Made by a program: the position numbers and the translations under genes
NCBI RefSeq assembly: GCF_024713975.1
Contig: NC_091112.1
Coordinates: 8,207,501-8,271,500, forward strand
Direction of reading: 5' to 3'
From: Paralichthys olivaceus
Lineage: Eukaryota; Chordata; Actinopteri; Pleuronectiformes; Paralichthyidae
Length of the DNA stretch: 64,000 nt
Notes under the pieces: model-generated
What the model was told of the DNA's origin: nothing
The model's input: the letters and a program-made list of their open reading frames with translations, nothing else
The model's database searches: none
Shown: piece by piece, positions 11,325-39,600 of the stretch
Position numbering within the stretch: the stretch's first letter is position 1
Layout of the letters: every line of letters begins with the position of its first letter

Positions 11325-11505
11325 CCCCCCCCCCCCCCCTCTCTGCTTCTTACCCCCTCTCTCATCATAAGAAAAGAGAGACAATCCCTCCTGTCTTTTG
11401 TGAAAAGGGGGGAAATATCTCTCAAGAGAGAAGGATGTGATTATGCCTTCAGAAGGGGGCCAAAAGTAAAAGAAAGAAAAAAAAGGGGTGGGGGGGGGGG
11501 GGGGG
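11325..11505. repeat. Poly-C tract and poly-G tract 145 bp apart
   Basis: A run of C with no interruption at 11325-11339, a GGGGGG run near 11407, GGGGG near 11456 and a G-run with one T at 11485-11505. The interval is strongly purine-biased on the plus strand after 11370. Confidence 0.8.
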
Positions 11506-12619
11506 TAACAAAAGCCATGCATTGCTCAAGTTCCCCCACCCTGGAGGTTGTTGTGCAGGGACTTGCTAGCTTAAGTTTGGGGTGGGGTTGACCCGCCCAA
11601 GGGCCTGCGTGAAAGCAAATCTTCCAGGTGTCAGCGATTCAATAGGAGAAGAGAATATTATCTGGTCGTCCATTGTGCATATGAATGAGCAGGGGTTTGC
11701 CACAGACAGCCTGAGATTCCCCCCCCCCATTTGGGTCTGTTTTTTTCCCGCCACAAGCGCTTTCAGGTTCACTCTCGGCTCAGCCACGACGTTTTTTAAG
11801 ATCTTTTTGTTCTGGCGCTGCAGTTTTTCTCTACATGACCACAAATTAGAGACTTTCGACATGTTAAACCCGGGGTCAACGTCGTGCTTTTCAGGGTGAA
11901 GACTTTGTTCGACTCATGAAAACCCATCCGGCAACTAAACTGCACACAGAGCGGGAGAAAACTCTCAGGGGGTTAGTGTGACCTCCTTGTTTCTCTGGAG
12001 GCTGTTGAGGGAAGAGGAAGTTGGATTTTCATCTTCCCCATCAGCCACTTCCTCTCTCGGCTACCCCTCCCGACACTTTCCCTTTTTTTTTTGTCCAAAC
12101 CAACAGGTTTTGCCACAGTCCACTGCTGATGCTGCTTCACCACTGTGACACTCCACAATGTTGCCGGACCAGTCGGGCTGTACACAAGCCACGACACCGT
12201 CACTGCGCATCCACATGCTGGTGGTAACTTTCACTGCTGCCGCTAAAGGACACGTGACTTGTTTGACATGTACACACACCACACATAGGCATGTACCAGT
12301 TGTGTGTATTTAGGAAACAATACAGCAAATAACATTAAAATTTAAACCACTAATATCACACACATCTCTGCACTTGACCTATTGCCTGGGAAATAGACCA
12401 ATCAGAGAGCTTTTGTTTGTTCACTATGACTCGCAGACCTGCAAATGTGAAATGCTCTGAGGGAGAAAAAGTTAAAAGCAAACTCAACGGTACAGATTTT
12501 TTCTTTTTTCTGCAAACGCACTTGTTCATTGTTTCATTAAAACTGAGCCCGAGAAGCTCAGAAAATCACATCAAGAGGCCAAACGATGCCTTCAGGGGGA
12601 AGAAAAGGTTAATTTCTTA

Positions 12620-12623
<4 letters not shown>

Positions 12624-12664
<41 letters not shown>
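12624..12664. repeat. (CA)n microsatellite
   Basis: About 20 uninterrupted CA units. Confidence 0.95.
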
Positions 12665-12667
<3 letters not shown>

Positions 12668-13591
12668 TGAAGGAGAGGTGAGGTCTGAGGTCGGGCAGAC
12701 AGAGGCTGATTGTGAAGGTGGTGACTGTGCTCACTCACCTCACTAACAGCAGCTCCCTGATATTCGGGCCAACTTCAGAGAATGGAGTCAATAACACTGG
12801 CTCAGGAGTCAGTTGAATGTAATATTATGAATCTTTGTGCCGCTGTAATGTCTGCTCAACATATCTTTGTGTATAGTGTTGTCTTTTCATATAAACCCAT
12901 TCACAGTGCATATATGTGTGGAGCTCTCTTGCTATCATACATCACTGCTACATTTCTGTTATCTCCATGGCAACTCGATCCACTGACAAGGACCACAACA
13001 GCCAAGGTCAAGAATGAACTTTCCCCCGAGGCAACTTAATACTCGGTATTCACATTAGAATTGTACTTTGAAATATACAATGCTAAATATAAAACCCTGT
13101 TGGCCTAAAATTATGTTTATATACAACCAGAAAATGTGTTTGATTCCTCTGCAGTTTACCAATAGCAATGCACATAAAAACATCTGCAATATTCCTGAAA
13201 CTGTGACACATCTGTTTGTGGTCGCCTCAATTGATTAAAATAAAATAATTTTATTAAAAGTATTTTGAGCCCTGAAGTAGAAAACATGCACCATTTCCTC
13301 CATGAAATAAGAAATAAATCATAAAAAATTTATTTTACACCACAGAAATGTTTCCTCATCTCTTCAACCATCCTTTGTTGTGGATCCTGATCCCAGTGTG
13401 TGAACAACATTTTCAAAATGTACTTGATTGTATCAGTTGGTCTTGATGCAGCTGGAGGACAAATTAGAGGAACCCGGCTCATGCAGCTCAGACTCAGACA
13501 CCTAATCCTGGCCAAGTCCTGACAAGCTGCTTCTCCTCACAGAAAAACTCCTGGTATGTTGGATACACCTTTCACCTCTCTCAGAGACTGG

Positions 13592-13639
13592 GACACACAC
13601 ACACACAGACAGACACACACACAGACAGACACACACACA
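13592..13639. repeat. Compound (CA)n/(GACA)n microsatellite
   Basis: CA units interrupted by GACAGACA blocks at regular intervals. Confidence 0.9.
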
Positions 13640-13969
13640 GAGGCAGGCATTCTGTCGGCCCCTGACTCTGCAGCGTGCTTGTGGCAGCTTGTACAGTGGC
13701 CCTCGCACTATTTCAGCTGTCAGACTGCACATGGCAGACATTCCAGCAGACATAAGTAATGAAGGAAAATGTAGAGATAAGAGAAAAGTTTGTACATAAC
13801 CATTATTGTGACGGAGGCAAGAAACACAAAGTTCTCACTTTGTTTTGAGTGAATGATAAATGATTCAGTCACTACATGAGACAACAGGGCCCTTGGCACA
13901 TTTACAAAGCCCCTCCCCACTGCATACACATAATGTGGGTATAAGACACAACACTGGCACACACAAGTG

Positions 13970-14310
13970 TTTTCTGTATCTCTCTGTGGCAGTTTTAAAT
14001 ACGTTGGTAGTTTTGAGAATCAGAATTCTATCTATTTGTGATAGTTTTATACAGGTTTGTAGGTTTGCCTCTGTTAGTGATAGTTGTAATTTAGAAGTAG
14101 TGTCTCTTTATGGTTGTAGTTTTGCACGTTTGTGGTAGTTTTGTTTCTCCGTTGTTGTTTTGATAATCTATGAAGTAGTTTTCTTTATATTTGTCAGGGT
14201 TTTGCATCTGTTTTTGGTGGTTATGTGTCTTTCATGGTAGTTTTGCATATGGCTGTGGTAGTTTTGTGTCTCATTGTTATACTTGTGAGCATCTTTGCAG
14301 TAGTTTTTCA
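13970..14310 (+). repeat. Degenerate minisatellite with a GTGGTAGTTTTG core
   Basis: Repeated words of the type GTGGTAGTTTTGCAT, GTTGTAGTTTTGCACGTTT and GTGGTAGTTTTGTGTCT recur about every 24-26 bp, becoming irregular towards both ends (clearest at about 14105-14275). Similar 'GTTTTG(C/T)(A/G)TCT' minisatellites are frequent in fish genomes. No coding potential supported. Confidence 0.7.
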
Positions 14311-15187
14311 ATTCAAGGCTTTGGACACAGACAGACCTGTTCAGTAATACAGCCATGTTCATTGGGAAAGTTATAACACAACTGTACTTGGAATTCATCA
14401 GCAAATCATCTTTTCAACTTTAAAAAACCTTCTTCCCTGTCTGTCCTCTCTCTCATTCATGTCTCAATCTGTGTGTGAATGACCCCACCTGTATTTATCT
14501 TGCAGTTCCATTGAGACACACTCACACACAAGAGAGAGAGAGCTCAGCGTAGGCCCAGGTGTTCTGTAAAACAAATTAGACAAGGGAGGATGGTATCATC
14601 CACAGCGCACGCAAACATAAACACACAGAGAAAAACACCACTGACGGTTAAACTGAATTCTCAAACATAATTTTTACATTTCCATACCAGGCCGCCTGAA
14701 GGCATTCTTAACCAAAAGGTCCTCATTTAGTCATGCAAATTCTTGGAGAAGACATCAAACCAGTTTGGAAATTATGTTTTCTGCATTGAGTGTGTTTGCT
14801 TCTGAAATGCAGCAGAACTGTTACATTAATTGCATTTAAAATCCTTCAAAATGAACAGAAATATACCAGCATATTAATGCACTGAAAGTTAAAGTATTCT
14901 CATTCCATAAAAATAGACCCAAGTGTAAATGTTACATCAGTAGCACGTAATTATTTAGCCAGACTATTTTTAACCTCCGGGCGTTTTAGTGCAATGATCC
15001 AACAGAGTAATCTGAAAGCAAAGAAGAAAAATATATTATTATTTGACATCTTTGGGCTTCAAACATTTTTATAAAGTGGTATTCAAAACTTCTAACGTTT
15101 AATTTTTTTCTCAAATCTTAATCTGAAATGTAACTTGCAACTACTGCTCTCAGACAGTAGTGGATCTATGGGGGGTGGGGGGGTCAG

Positions 15188-15217
15188 TCACACACACACA
15201 CACACACAAACACACAC
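15188..15217. repeat. (CA)n microsatellite
   Basis: CA run preceded by a G-rich stretch, with one CAAA interruption. Confidence 0.9.
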
Positions 15218-15368
15218 TGTTGTCTGTTTGCTTTACCACTGCAGTCCCAAACACTGGTGTCTCCTGCTCATACAATGGCTTCATTAAGGAGACAATGGCA
15301 CTGTCAGCTAATAACAGGGCTCCACCCTGCTGCCTTCTGTCTGTTCACTCTGAGATTACCTGAAACAA

Positions 15369-15395
15369 ACACACACACACACACACACACACACA
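15369..15395. repeat. (CA)n microsatellite
   Basis: Uninterrupted CA units about 0.65 kb upstream of the grhl2 start codon. Confidence 0.9.
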
Positions 15396-15599
15396 GGTTA
15401 GTGATAAATGTAAAGGGGGTGAAGGAAACCTGAGGTCAGAGGTCATCTCAGTCACAGACTCTTAATCCTAGTTGATTTAATTGATTTTTGAAATGTCCTC
15501 TGATAATGATAATTATGATAATATTGATAAAGTTAAAGTCATAAGTGTAGTGGTGAGAACCTCAGCAGTCACCTGTGTGTTCCTGCTCCTCTCTTGTCA

Positions 15600-16039
15600 T
15601 CGCTGTCTTTCCTCTCGCAGGTGAGGCGGGCCCTCTACCTGCCTCGCTCCCGCCTCGGCCAATCACGGCTCGACTCGGCTCCGCGGCGGCCAATCAGCGA
15701 CCAGACTCGCCCTCGCCCTGGACTCTCTGCAGGAATTCCATCGCTAAGTTGCCGCGCGGCCATTAAAGTGATCCAAGGCAAATAAACGTGATATTAGCGG
15801 CGGGATGTGTTGATATTTGTCTCCATCTTGCTCTAGAGGAGACGCTGGAGGAGGAGGAGGAGGAGGAGTAGGAGGTCTGAGGCGGATCTACCTGCCAGGT
15901 GTCGCGGGGGAGAGGCCGCCGCTCCGAGGGGGGAAGGCGGAGGAGAAGTCGCCTTACCTGTAGCTCAACTTCTGGAAACTCGCTCACTCTGTTACCTGCT
16001 CCGACCTGAAAGTCCAGTTTCTCCAGGAAGGATCGAAAT
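15600..16039 (+). promoter_or_regulatory. grhl2: grhl2 promoter and 5' UTR
   Basis: GC-rich island just upstream of the grhl2 start codon. Two CCAAT boxes in the same orientation, GGCCAATCA (CCAAT at 15659-15663) and GGCCAATCAG (15690-15694), lie 31 bp apart, a spacing typical of paired NF-Y sites. The GC-rich block ends near 15765. A (GGA)n run lies at 15846-15869. The 5' UTR reaches the ATG at 16040; its start is not determined. Confidence 0.6.
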
Positions 16040-30609
<14,570 letters not shown>

Positions 30610-31431
30610 CAGCTCGCCGGCGGACCCGAAGGACGAGAAGTGACTGCTGGTTGGCTGAAATCCTCGAGGCTGCTATGGACCGGCTGATAAGCTGACTGAC
30701 ACGTGGAGCCTGTTTGTGGTGCTCCGAGACCCACCTGCCCCCCCCCACCCTCCGACACGTTACACAATGAAGCAAGTCGCATTTTCTACGGACAATACAT
30801 GAATAAAATAAGGGGACATTTCACATGAACTGGTTATATTTCCTTCCTCATCGTTGTCCTCCTCTGTGCTTTAAGGTGAACTCATCGAGTACAGATCACT
30901 GTCCTCGACCTTTTCTGAAATATTTTTATTGTATAAAAGAATTTGTATGTTTATTCTCATTCTGTACAGTGTGTTAACATTGTGTTTTTGCCAAATACCC
31001 CCATCAGGAGTAGCCTCATAAAATGCCTGATGGACTATATGTAGCCACAGCTTGAAATAGTTGGTCCTCAGTAATTTAGCAGCTTCTTGTGCATGCCAGC
31101 CTTTGCTCAATGTTTTATTATTTATTAATGCTTTTAATGGACATTTTTGCATTTCCTTAACAATTTTATTCCAAGAATTTCAAGTACTTTTCATTTCAGT
31201 GACTTTTCTCATAGTCACCCTCTTTAAAAAAAAAAGAGTCCTCAATGAGTTTTTAAATGTTTTTCTGTGTTTCTCAGCCACGTTTTAATATTTACATGTT
31301 AGCACATAGCCAAGGTTTTTATTTTGTAGAGCTTTGAATGACGTTGTAATGAGTCAAAAACAAATTCTGAGGGGTGACAAATGGCACTTGCGTATGTCTC
31401 ATGTGCTCGGCTGTGATGAAAAATGAATAAA
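30610..31431 (+). other. grhl2: grhl2 3' UTR with two candidate poly(A) signals
   Basis: AATAAA occurs at 30802-30807 (short form, about 0.2 kb UTR) and at 31426-31431 (long form). A C-run lies at about 30739-30747. Which signal is used cannot be told from sequence. Confidence 0.5.
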
Positions 31432-32165
31432 GATATAATAGGTGTAATTTTTTGCATTAAAAAAAGATTGAGTCTATGGCCGTGCAGGCGGATGAGTTGG
31501 CTGCAGTGAATAAATTCATGATGAACAGTTGTGTTCTGTCATAAAGGTGAGCAACTGTGAAACAGATAGAAAATTTGTTTTTGAAATTATACTTATCCAT
31601 TAGTTATCAAACTGAATTACCAAGGTGTCGATTCATCAAACAAGTATATTTCCAATTACCTTGGAGCTGTTTTTATGTGCCGCTTTCATTAAAATTCCAC
31701 ATTTTTATATTTTTATATTTTCAGCATTTAAAAACCAATGTAAAAAAAAATCGTAATTAAAAAAGATTCATTCAGTGTCCCTCCATCGCAAAGTCTTAGA
31801 CAAAATGAAATGCTGGCCTCATAAATGTCAGGGCTAAGGGTTTTGAAAGTTATGGCATCAGTTACATTATCACGAGTCGAGCTACGGAAAACATTAAAAA
31901 TGAATCAAATTCGATGGTAATATATCAAACATGTGAACATCACGGTGGCACAGATGAAAACTGAAAACATTTCATCCTCATGGGATCATGACCGTCGTAA
32001 ATTTCATGGCAGTCCTCTCGATGACGGATCAGTCCAGTGATGCATCAACCAACCGACAAACCAGCAGTGTCGTAACTCCAGTTACGCCGCTAATGTGGTT
32101 GATTATATCTACGCTATGCTTAAATGATAAAAATAAAACACTATCAGCCACTTTCCCATTTTGCC

Positions 32166-34103
32166 TTTATTTTAAATAGCAAAATGGACATCCTACACAG
32201 CAAGTTAACAATACAAAATCTACAAAATGATACAGTGACAAAGTTTTCTTTTGTTCGACAGGTAACAACTGTACAGTGTAAATGGATACAATACTGTGTT
32301 TTTTCTCTTATTTACTCATCTATATTTGGCACTTGACCACAAGATGCTATTGAAGTGAAAGCTGGGACTGAAGCCCCTGATCACCTACTTGAAATGTGCA
32401 GAAACCCACAACTTCTTTTTCCCCGAAAGTCGTTATTCCATTACCTGTGAAAATGATCCGATGTTGTTTTCAGAGCAGCAGGTGTAAAATCAACAGGATG
32501 GAAACAGTAAAAGAGTTATCGGTAAATCCGCAGTGTCAGTGTGTTCTGTCAGTTAAGTTTCGGTCACTGTGTGTGGTCAATGTAAAAGGTTCTGGTATCT
32601 TTATCATCGCTGCAGCTCAAAATTACACAATTTGTTCCACTGTTGTGCAGATGACAGAAAAAGATGAGATGTCACATTTGCACTCGAACGTGACATTTGC
32701 ACTTGTTTTTTGTTTGTTTTCCCACTTATCACAGGATCTTCGAGAACCTAATGACTGCAAACCTTTACTGGCTTCCAGGGAAACATGAAGTCAGCAGTGG
32801 GAGGGAGGGGGGAGGGGTTCAGGAAGGAACATTTTGAAATCAGATGCTATTTTCTCTGTTGACAGTAAAAAGATGCTACTTAAACTAAATGTAGCTGATG
32901 ATGTTCGAAGTTGAATGCATAGCAATATGTGTGGTCCTCTCATTTTTTAAAAACATCTCTAGCATAAATATGAGTGAATATACAGTACAATTCTTTCATA
33001 TCATATTGTCAAGTAAAAGAAAAGAAAATGTTAATCATGACATTCCAATAATTTATACGAGTTTTTAAAGTGAATCTCTTCCACTGCAGCAAAACGCCAC
33101 AATGTTATCACAGAGTAAAAGAATATATAATCACATACTATATATTCATATAACATCTAACTTCTTTTTTTTGTTTTTGCTTATACACTTGTTGAACCAT
33201 AACTGAAGAAAGAGAATCACAGCTCGGTACATATGTCAAGTTCATGTATTCATCAGTGAAGTGAATGTGTGAATGTTTATGTGTAAAGTGTGTTTGTGTA
33301 TTTTATGTGGTCACATAACTTGGCATAAAAAGTCACTTTCAAAGAACAGATGGCGTGAATCTGTGTCCAGAATATTCCCCTTCATTTTGAAATCTGAGTT
33401 TTGGTTTCATGTAACGTTCCTCCTGAATATACAAGAAATCGTTCATCCCTTCTGAAATTCCTCTGATTAAAAACTACATTTCCCAGGTCTCCTAGCCATA
33501 CGTAGCCATAATGTAAGCTGTGGATACTCGTAGACCCAGACCCACGTTCTTCATTTTGTCCAGTGTCAACATGGAGTTAGATCGAAATACTACTTAAAGT
33601 TGTCACGCAACAACCGAGTCAGATACAGAGAGCAAAATTAACATTTTAAATCCCTTTTAAAATCAGGAAAAAATGCTTTTAAAAAACCATCAAATAAAAG
33701 AAATAAAAAGAAACAGCAAACTTGGATTCGGCTCAATGTGCCTCATCAATCTGGTGGATCATCCTCACTGGCCGTCCCCTCAGACAGAAATAGCACAGCT
33801 CTGATTCAGTGTTTAACAAGTCCTTGATGGGATATCAGTCCCTTGAGTTATATTTGTACCGTATGTATGAGAACCATGATGTCTGCAGCTTTTGACCAGG
33901 CATAGAGGTGCATGTACAACATGTGCATGTGGGCAAGTGGTATTTTTAGTATGTACTCCTGCATGTTATGTGAGTCTGTGTGCATTTCTGTGTGTGCATG
34001 TGCCTCTAAAGCTCCTATGTCAATAATCTCAGGTTGGTCAACTGGGAGAGATTTTGAAGATTTGTTAAAATAATAAAAAATGGGATGGTAAATGTCCAGT
34101 TGT
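32166..34103 (-). other. ncald: Probable 3' UTR of ncald
   Basis: About 1.9 kb downstream of the ncald stop on the minus strand without any supported gene. A minus-strand AATAAA (plus TTTATT at 32166-32171) is a candidate end. The mammalian gene also has a long 3' UTR. grhl2 and ncald are tail to tail with under 1 kb between their likely ends. Confidence 0.45.
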
Positions 34104-36638
<2,535 letters not shown>

Positions 36639-39600
36639 TTAGAAATATCATCTGAAACAGGAGTCGGAGTCTTTTTGATGAGGAGGAGGGACAGTGATGT
36701 CACAGTGGAAGAAAGTAATAAAGGACACCAATATCTGTTGTTTACATCACTTTTCATTTTCTTAGTACATTGTTTCTGTTCATAAAAAATGCCACTACAG
36801 TTGAATGGCTTTGTTGTTTAAAAATAGAGGAACGCTTCCTGCAAGACTACCGAAGTCAACTTCATAAAAAACAAACATCTGTGAGAACTTTAGGAGACAA
36901 AAAGTCCTGTTTCATACAGCGAATGCCACATATTGAATTATTTAAAATATGTATTTAATTGCTTTGTACTGTTTTTTATTCTAGGCTATACATACAATTC
37001 AACTATCTGGGCTTATCGTCTCTTATCTTGTTTGTTCCTGTTTCGTGACGAATGCAAATAAACATTATCGTAAAAACAATGAGATAAAGGAAAAGCAGGT
37101 AGATATAAGCTGAGCGTTGGGTCTTGTGCAAATGCAGAATGAAGCTCAGTCTCTCAAACACCTGCAGCATGAGACCACCAAATGCTTTTATGTTCAGAAA
37201 CACAACCACGCCTACACTTACAGTGCAGCACACACATTGTTGATAACCGTGATGCCACATCATATGTGCATGCATCTGTGCAGCCGCAGTTTCTATTTCC
37301 TGCAGGAACACTCATGCACACACAGCTACATCCTCTGTATTTATAGTCAAGATGGTATACCTGGCACATCTCAGCCCTGTTTGATTCAAAAAAAGCCACT
37401 GAGCTGATCCAGCAGTGTGTGTCTGGGTCTAACAAGAATAACATTCCTATGTAACAAAAGTTGAACTTAAAACTCAACAGAGGACGCAGTTCATCATCTA
37501 ACCCTGCAGCTAATGTGCTTAGCAGTTTCCCCCTCTTGGACCGCTAGATTCCTGCTCAGCTCTCCGGGCAAAAGACAAGAAGGAAACTGTTCTAAGCTGA
37601 GCCGAGGATAACGACAGATAAAATCAGCAATGTCAGGTCAGGCCACAGCAAATCACACCAGTGTTTGCTTGTTCCAGAAAGGGATGGAGACATCCGTCAC
37701 CTCTGAGTTTCTCTTACTTAGTGCAAAGGTACATACAATCTCATAAAACAAACTCATTTGTTATTGTCTTATTAGAACTATGAATTTATTTTAGCCTAAA
37801 TTATTATCTATTATACTATTATCATCCAGTTGATCAAGGATATTTGGCATTTTAAGTGAAACTGTGACAGATTTGTAAGGAAGTCTGCCCAGTTTGATTC
37901 AAATTGCCTGTGTTTTCATTTGCCTTGCTAACTGCAGGGACTGCCTCCTCTTGTGCCTTTACTTTGCTCACATACGCACAAGTTCCATAAACAGCCAGCT
38001 ATAATCTTTTAATTAACTCGGAGTAAACAATGGGCTCAAGCAATGTGGCAGCTGCCTCTAATGTCAGCAATAGTTGACTTTAATGCTGGTGTGTATACTC
38101 GAGCAGCGTGAAAAGGAGATTAACACCCGTTTACAGGTTTACACACATCGCTACTGGAACTAAATATATCAGCAGCTGCAGAGAGCGTCCACTGTGAACA
38201 GACCATAGGAGTGTATGTGTGTCTTTATATCAGACCGATGAAAACAGTCTGGAATTGATGCTTTGATAGACAAAGGTTAAAGAAGTGGTGAAGCTCCTTT
38301 AACACTTTCAAAATTTGCTGCAGAATTAAAGATCATTTAAATAACTTTATTGGTCTCTTCATCAGGGATGTGTAGGCGGTTTCTGTTCCTTGTTTTCACC
38401 AAGTATATAAGACAACACAACCCCTCAGCACCCGGCTGACGTGATTGATTATTTCATCCATAAATTCATTCTTTGTCTGGTTGGTCACATCCTCTGCAGA
38501 CTGCTTCTTAAGTGCTTAATGGATTTTGGAGCATTTGCATGATTATTGAGGCTGCATTGTCATGACAACTGACCATAGAGACTCTTTGTTTTTGACAAAA
38601 ACAGATTATTTAGCCCCTTTAGGTCAGAACTGAATTCAAAAAGCCTTTCTGCGAAACATGTCGGCTTGATTAATTGTTTGTTTGCTTTTAGCTGCAGTTC
38701 TAATCACACAGACTCAAGTCAGTCTGTTTAGTCTTGACAAACAGAACCGAGTAAAATGTTTCTCCATTATTCTAAATATGGGAGATGAGGTTAATTAGTG
38801 TTGGTCTCAACAACAACATGAGTTGCAGGATGTATCTAGTCAGACTAGACTAGACTGGATTTCTTCATCACGTCACTTATTACATGATATCAAATGAAGG
38901 GAAATGGTTCTCTGATCAATATAAACTTTAGATTGTTTCTTGAGCTCTAATATTTGCAGAGATATCTTGGTAAAAGTTTTAACTTTATTTAACCAAATAT
39001 TAAGCTCACTTGAGAAGCAGGTTGTCTACTCATGGTAGGGTTGATCGTTTGATCTCCAGCTCCACACTACGTCAGGGTAAAAATAAAATAAATTTTGGAC
39101 AAAATTGTTTGAGAACATAATAAGATTTAATTAATTAGATTGCCACACCTAATTCCCCTCCTTTCTGGCAGAAGGCATGCGAGCATGAGAGGAGAAATGA
39201 TGGGAAGACGGCTCAGGCCTCCACTGAACATCCCTTTGACCAGTCACCTATAAGAACTCAGCTATTTCTGGCTCTCCTGAGATCACAGTCTACTAAGACT
39301 ATTACCTGCTGCTGCTGGCAGACCTGTGATGGCACCATTACATAACTGAGGCTTTGACAAGCAAACATGTCACATGGTTTCTACCTTGACCACGTCTTAA
39401 GGTCAGGACAAGTGAGTGGACGCTGGTTTAACCTCCTGAGTGTGTCTGAGAGCAGAACAGGCCTGAGATAAAGGCGGTGACCTCCAGGTGGTCAGGTATT
39501 AACATCCAGAGAACAGGCTGTCACTCTCTGTTTCTAATGACGGCGACAGTACAAACATAACAATTTGAGTATTCGAGCTGCTGAGCCCTGAGACAGACTT

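Larger units (their letters stand above)
9541..15600. other. Intergenic region between znf706 and grhl2
   Basis: About 6 kb with no supported gene. Contents noted separately: a dispersed repeat (10970-11210), poly-C/poly-G tracts (11325-11505), CA repeats and a degenerate minisatellite (13970-14310). A near Grainyhead site (AACCGGTG, 10022-10029) is present. Being upstream of grhl2, it is the natural place for its enhancers, but none can be identified by eye. Confidence 0.5.

Noticed and set aside
32396-32788. 130-codon plus-strand ORF in the ncald 3' UTR
   Set aside because: No recognised family, AT-rich codon use and position within the likely 3' UTR of ncald on the other strand.
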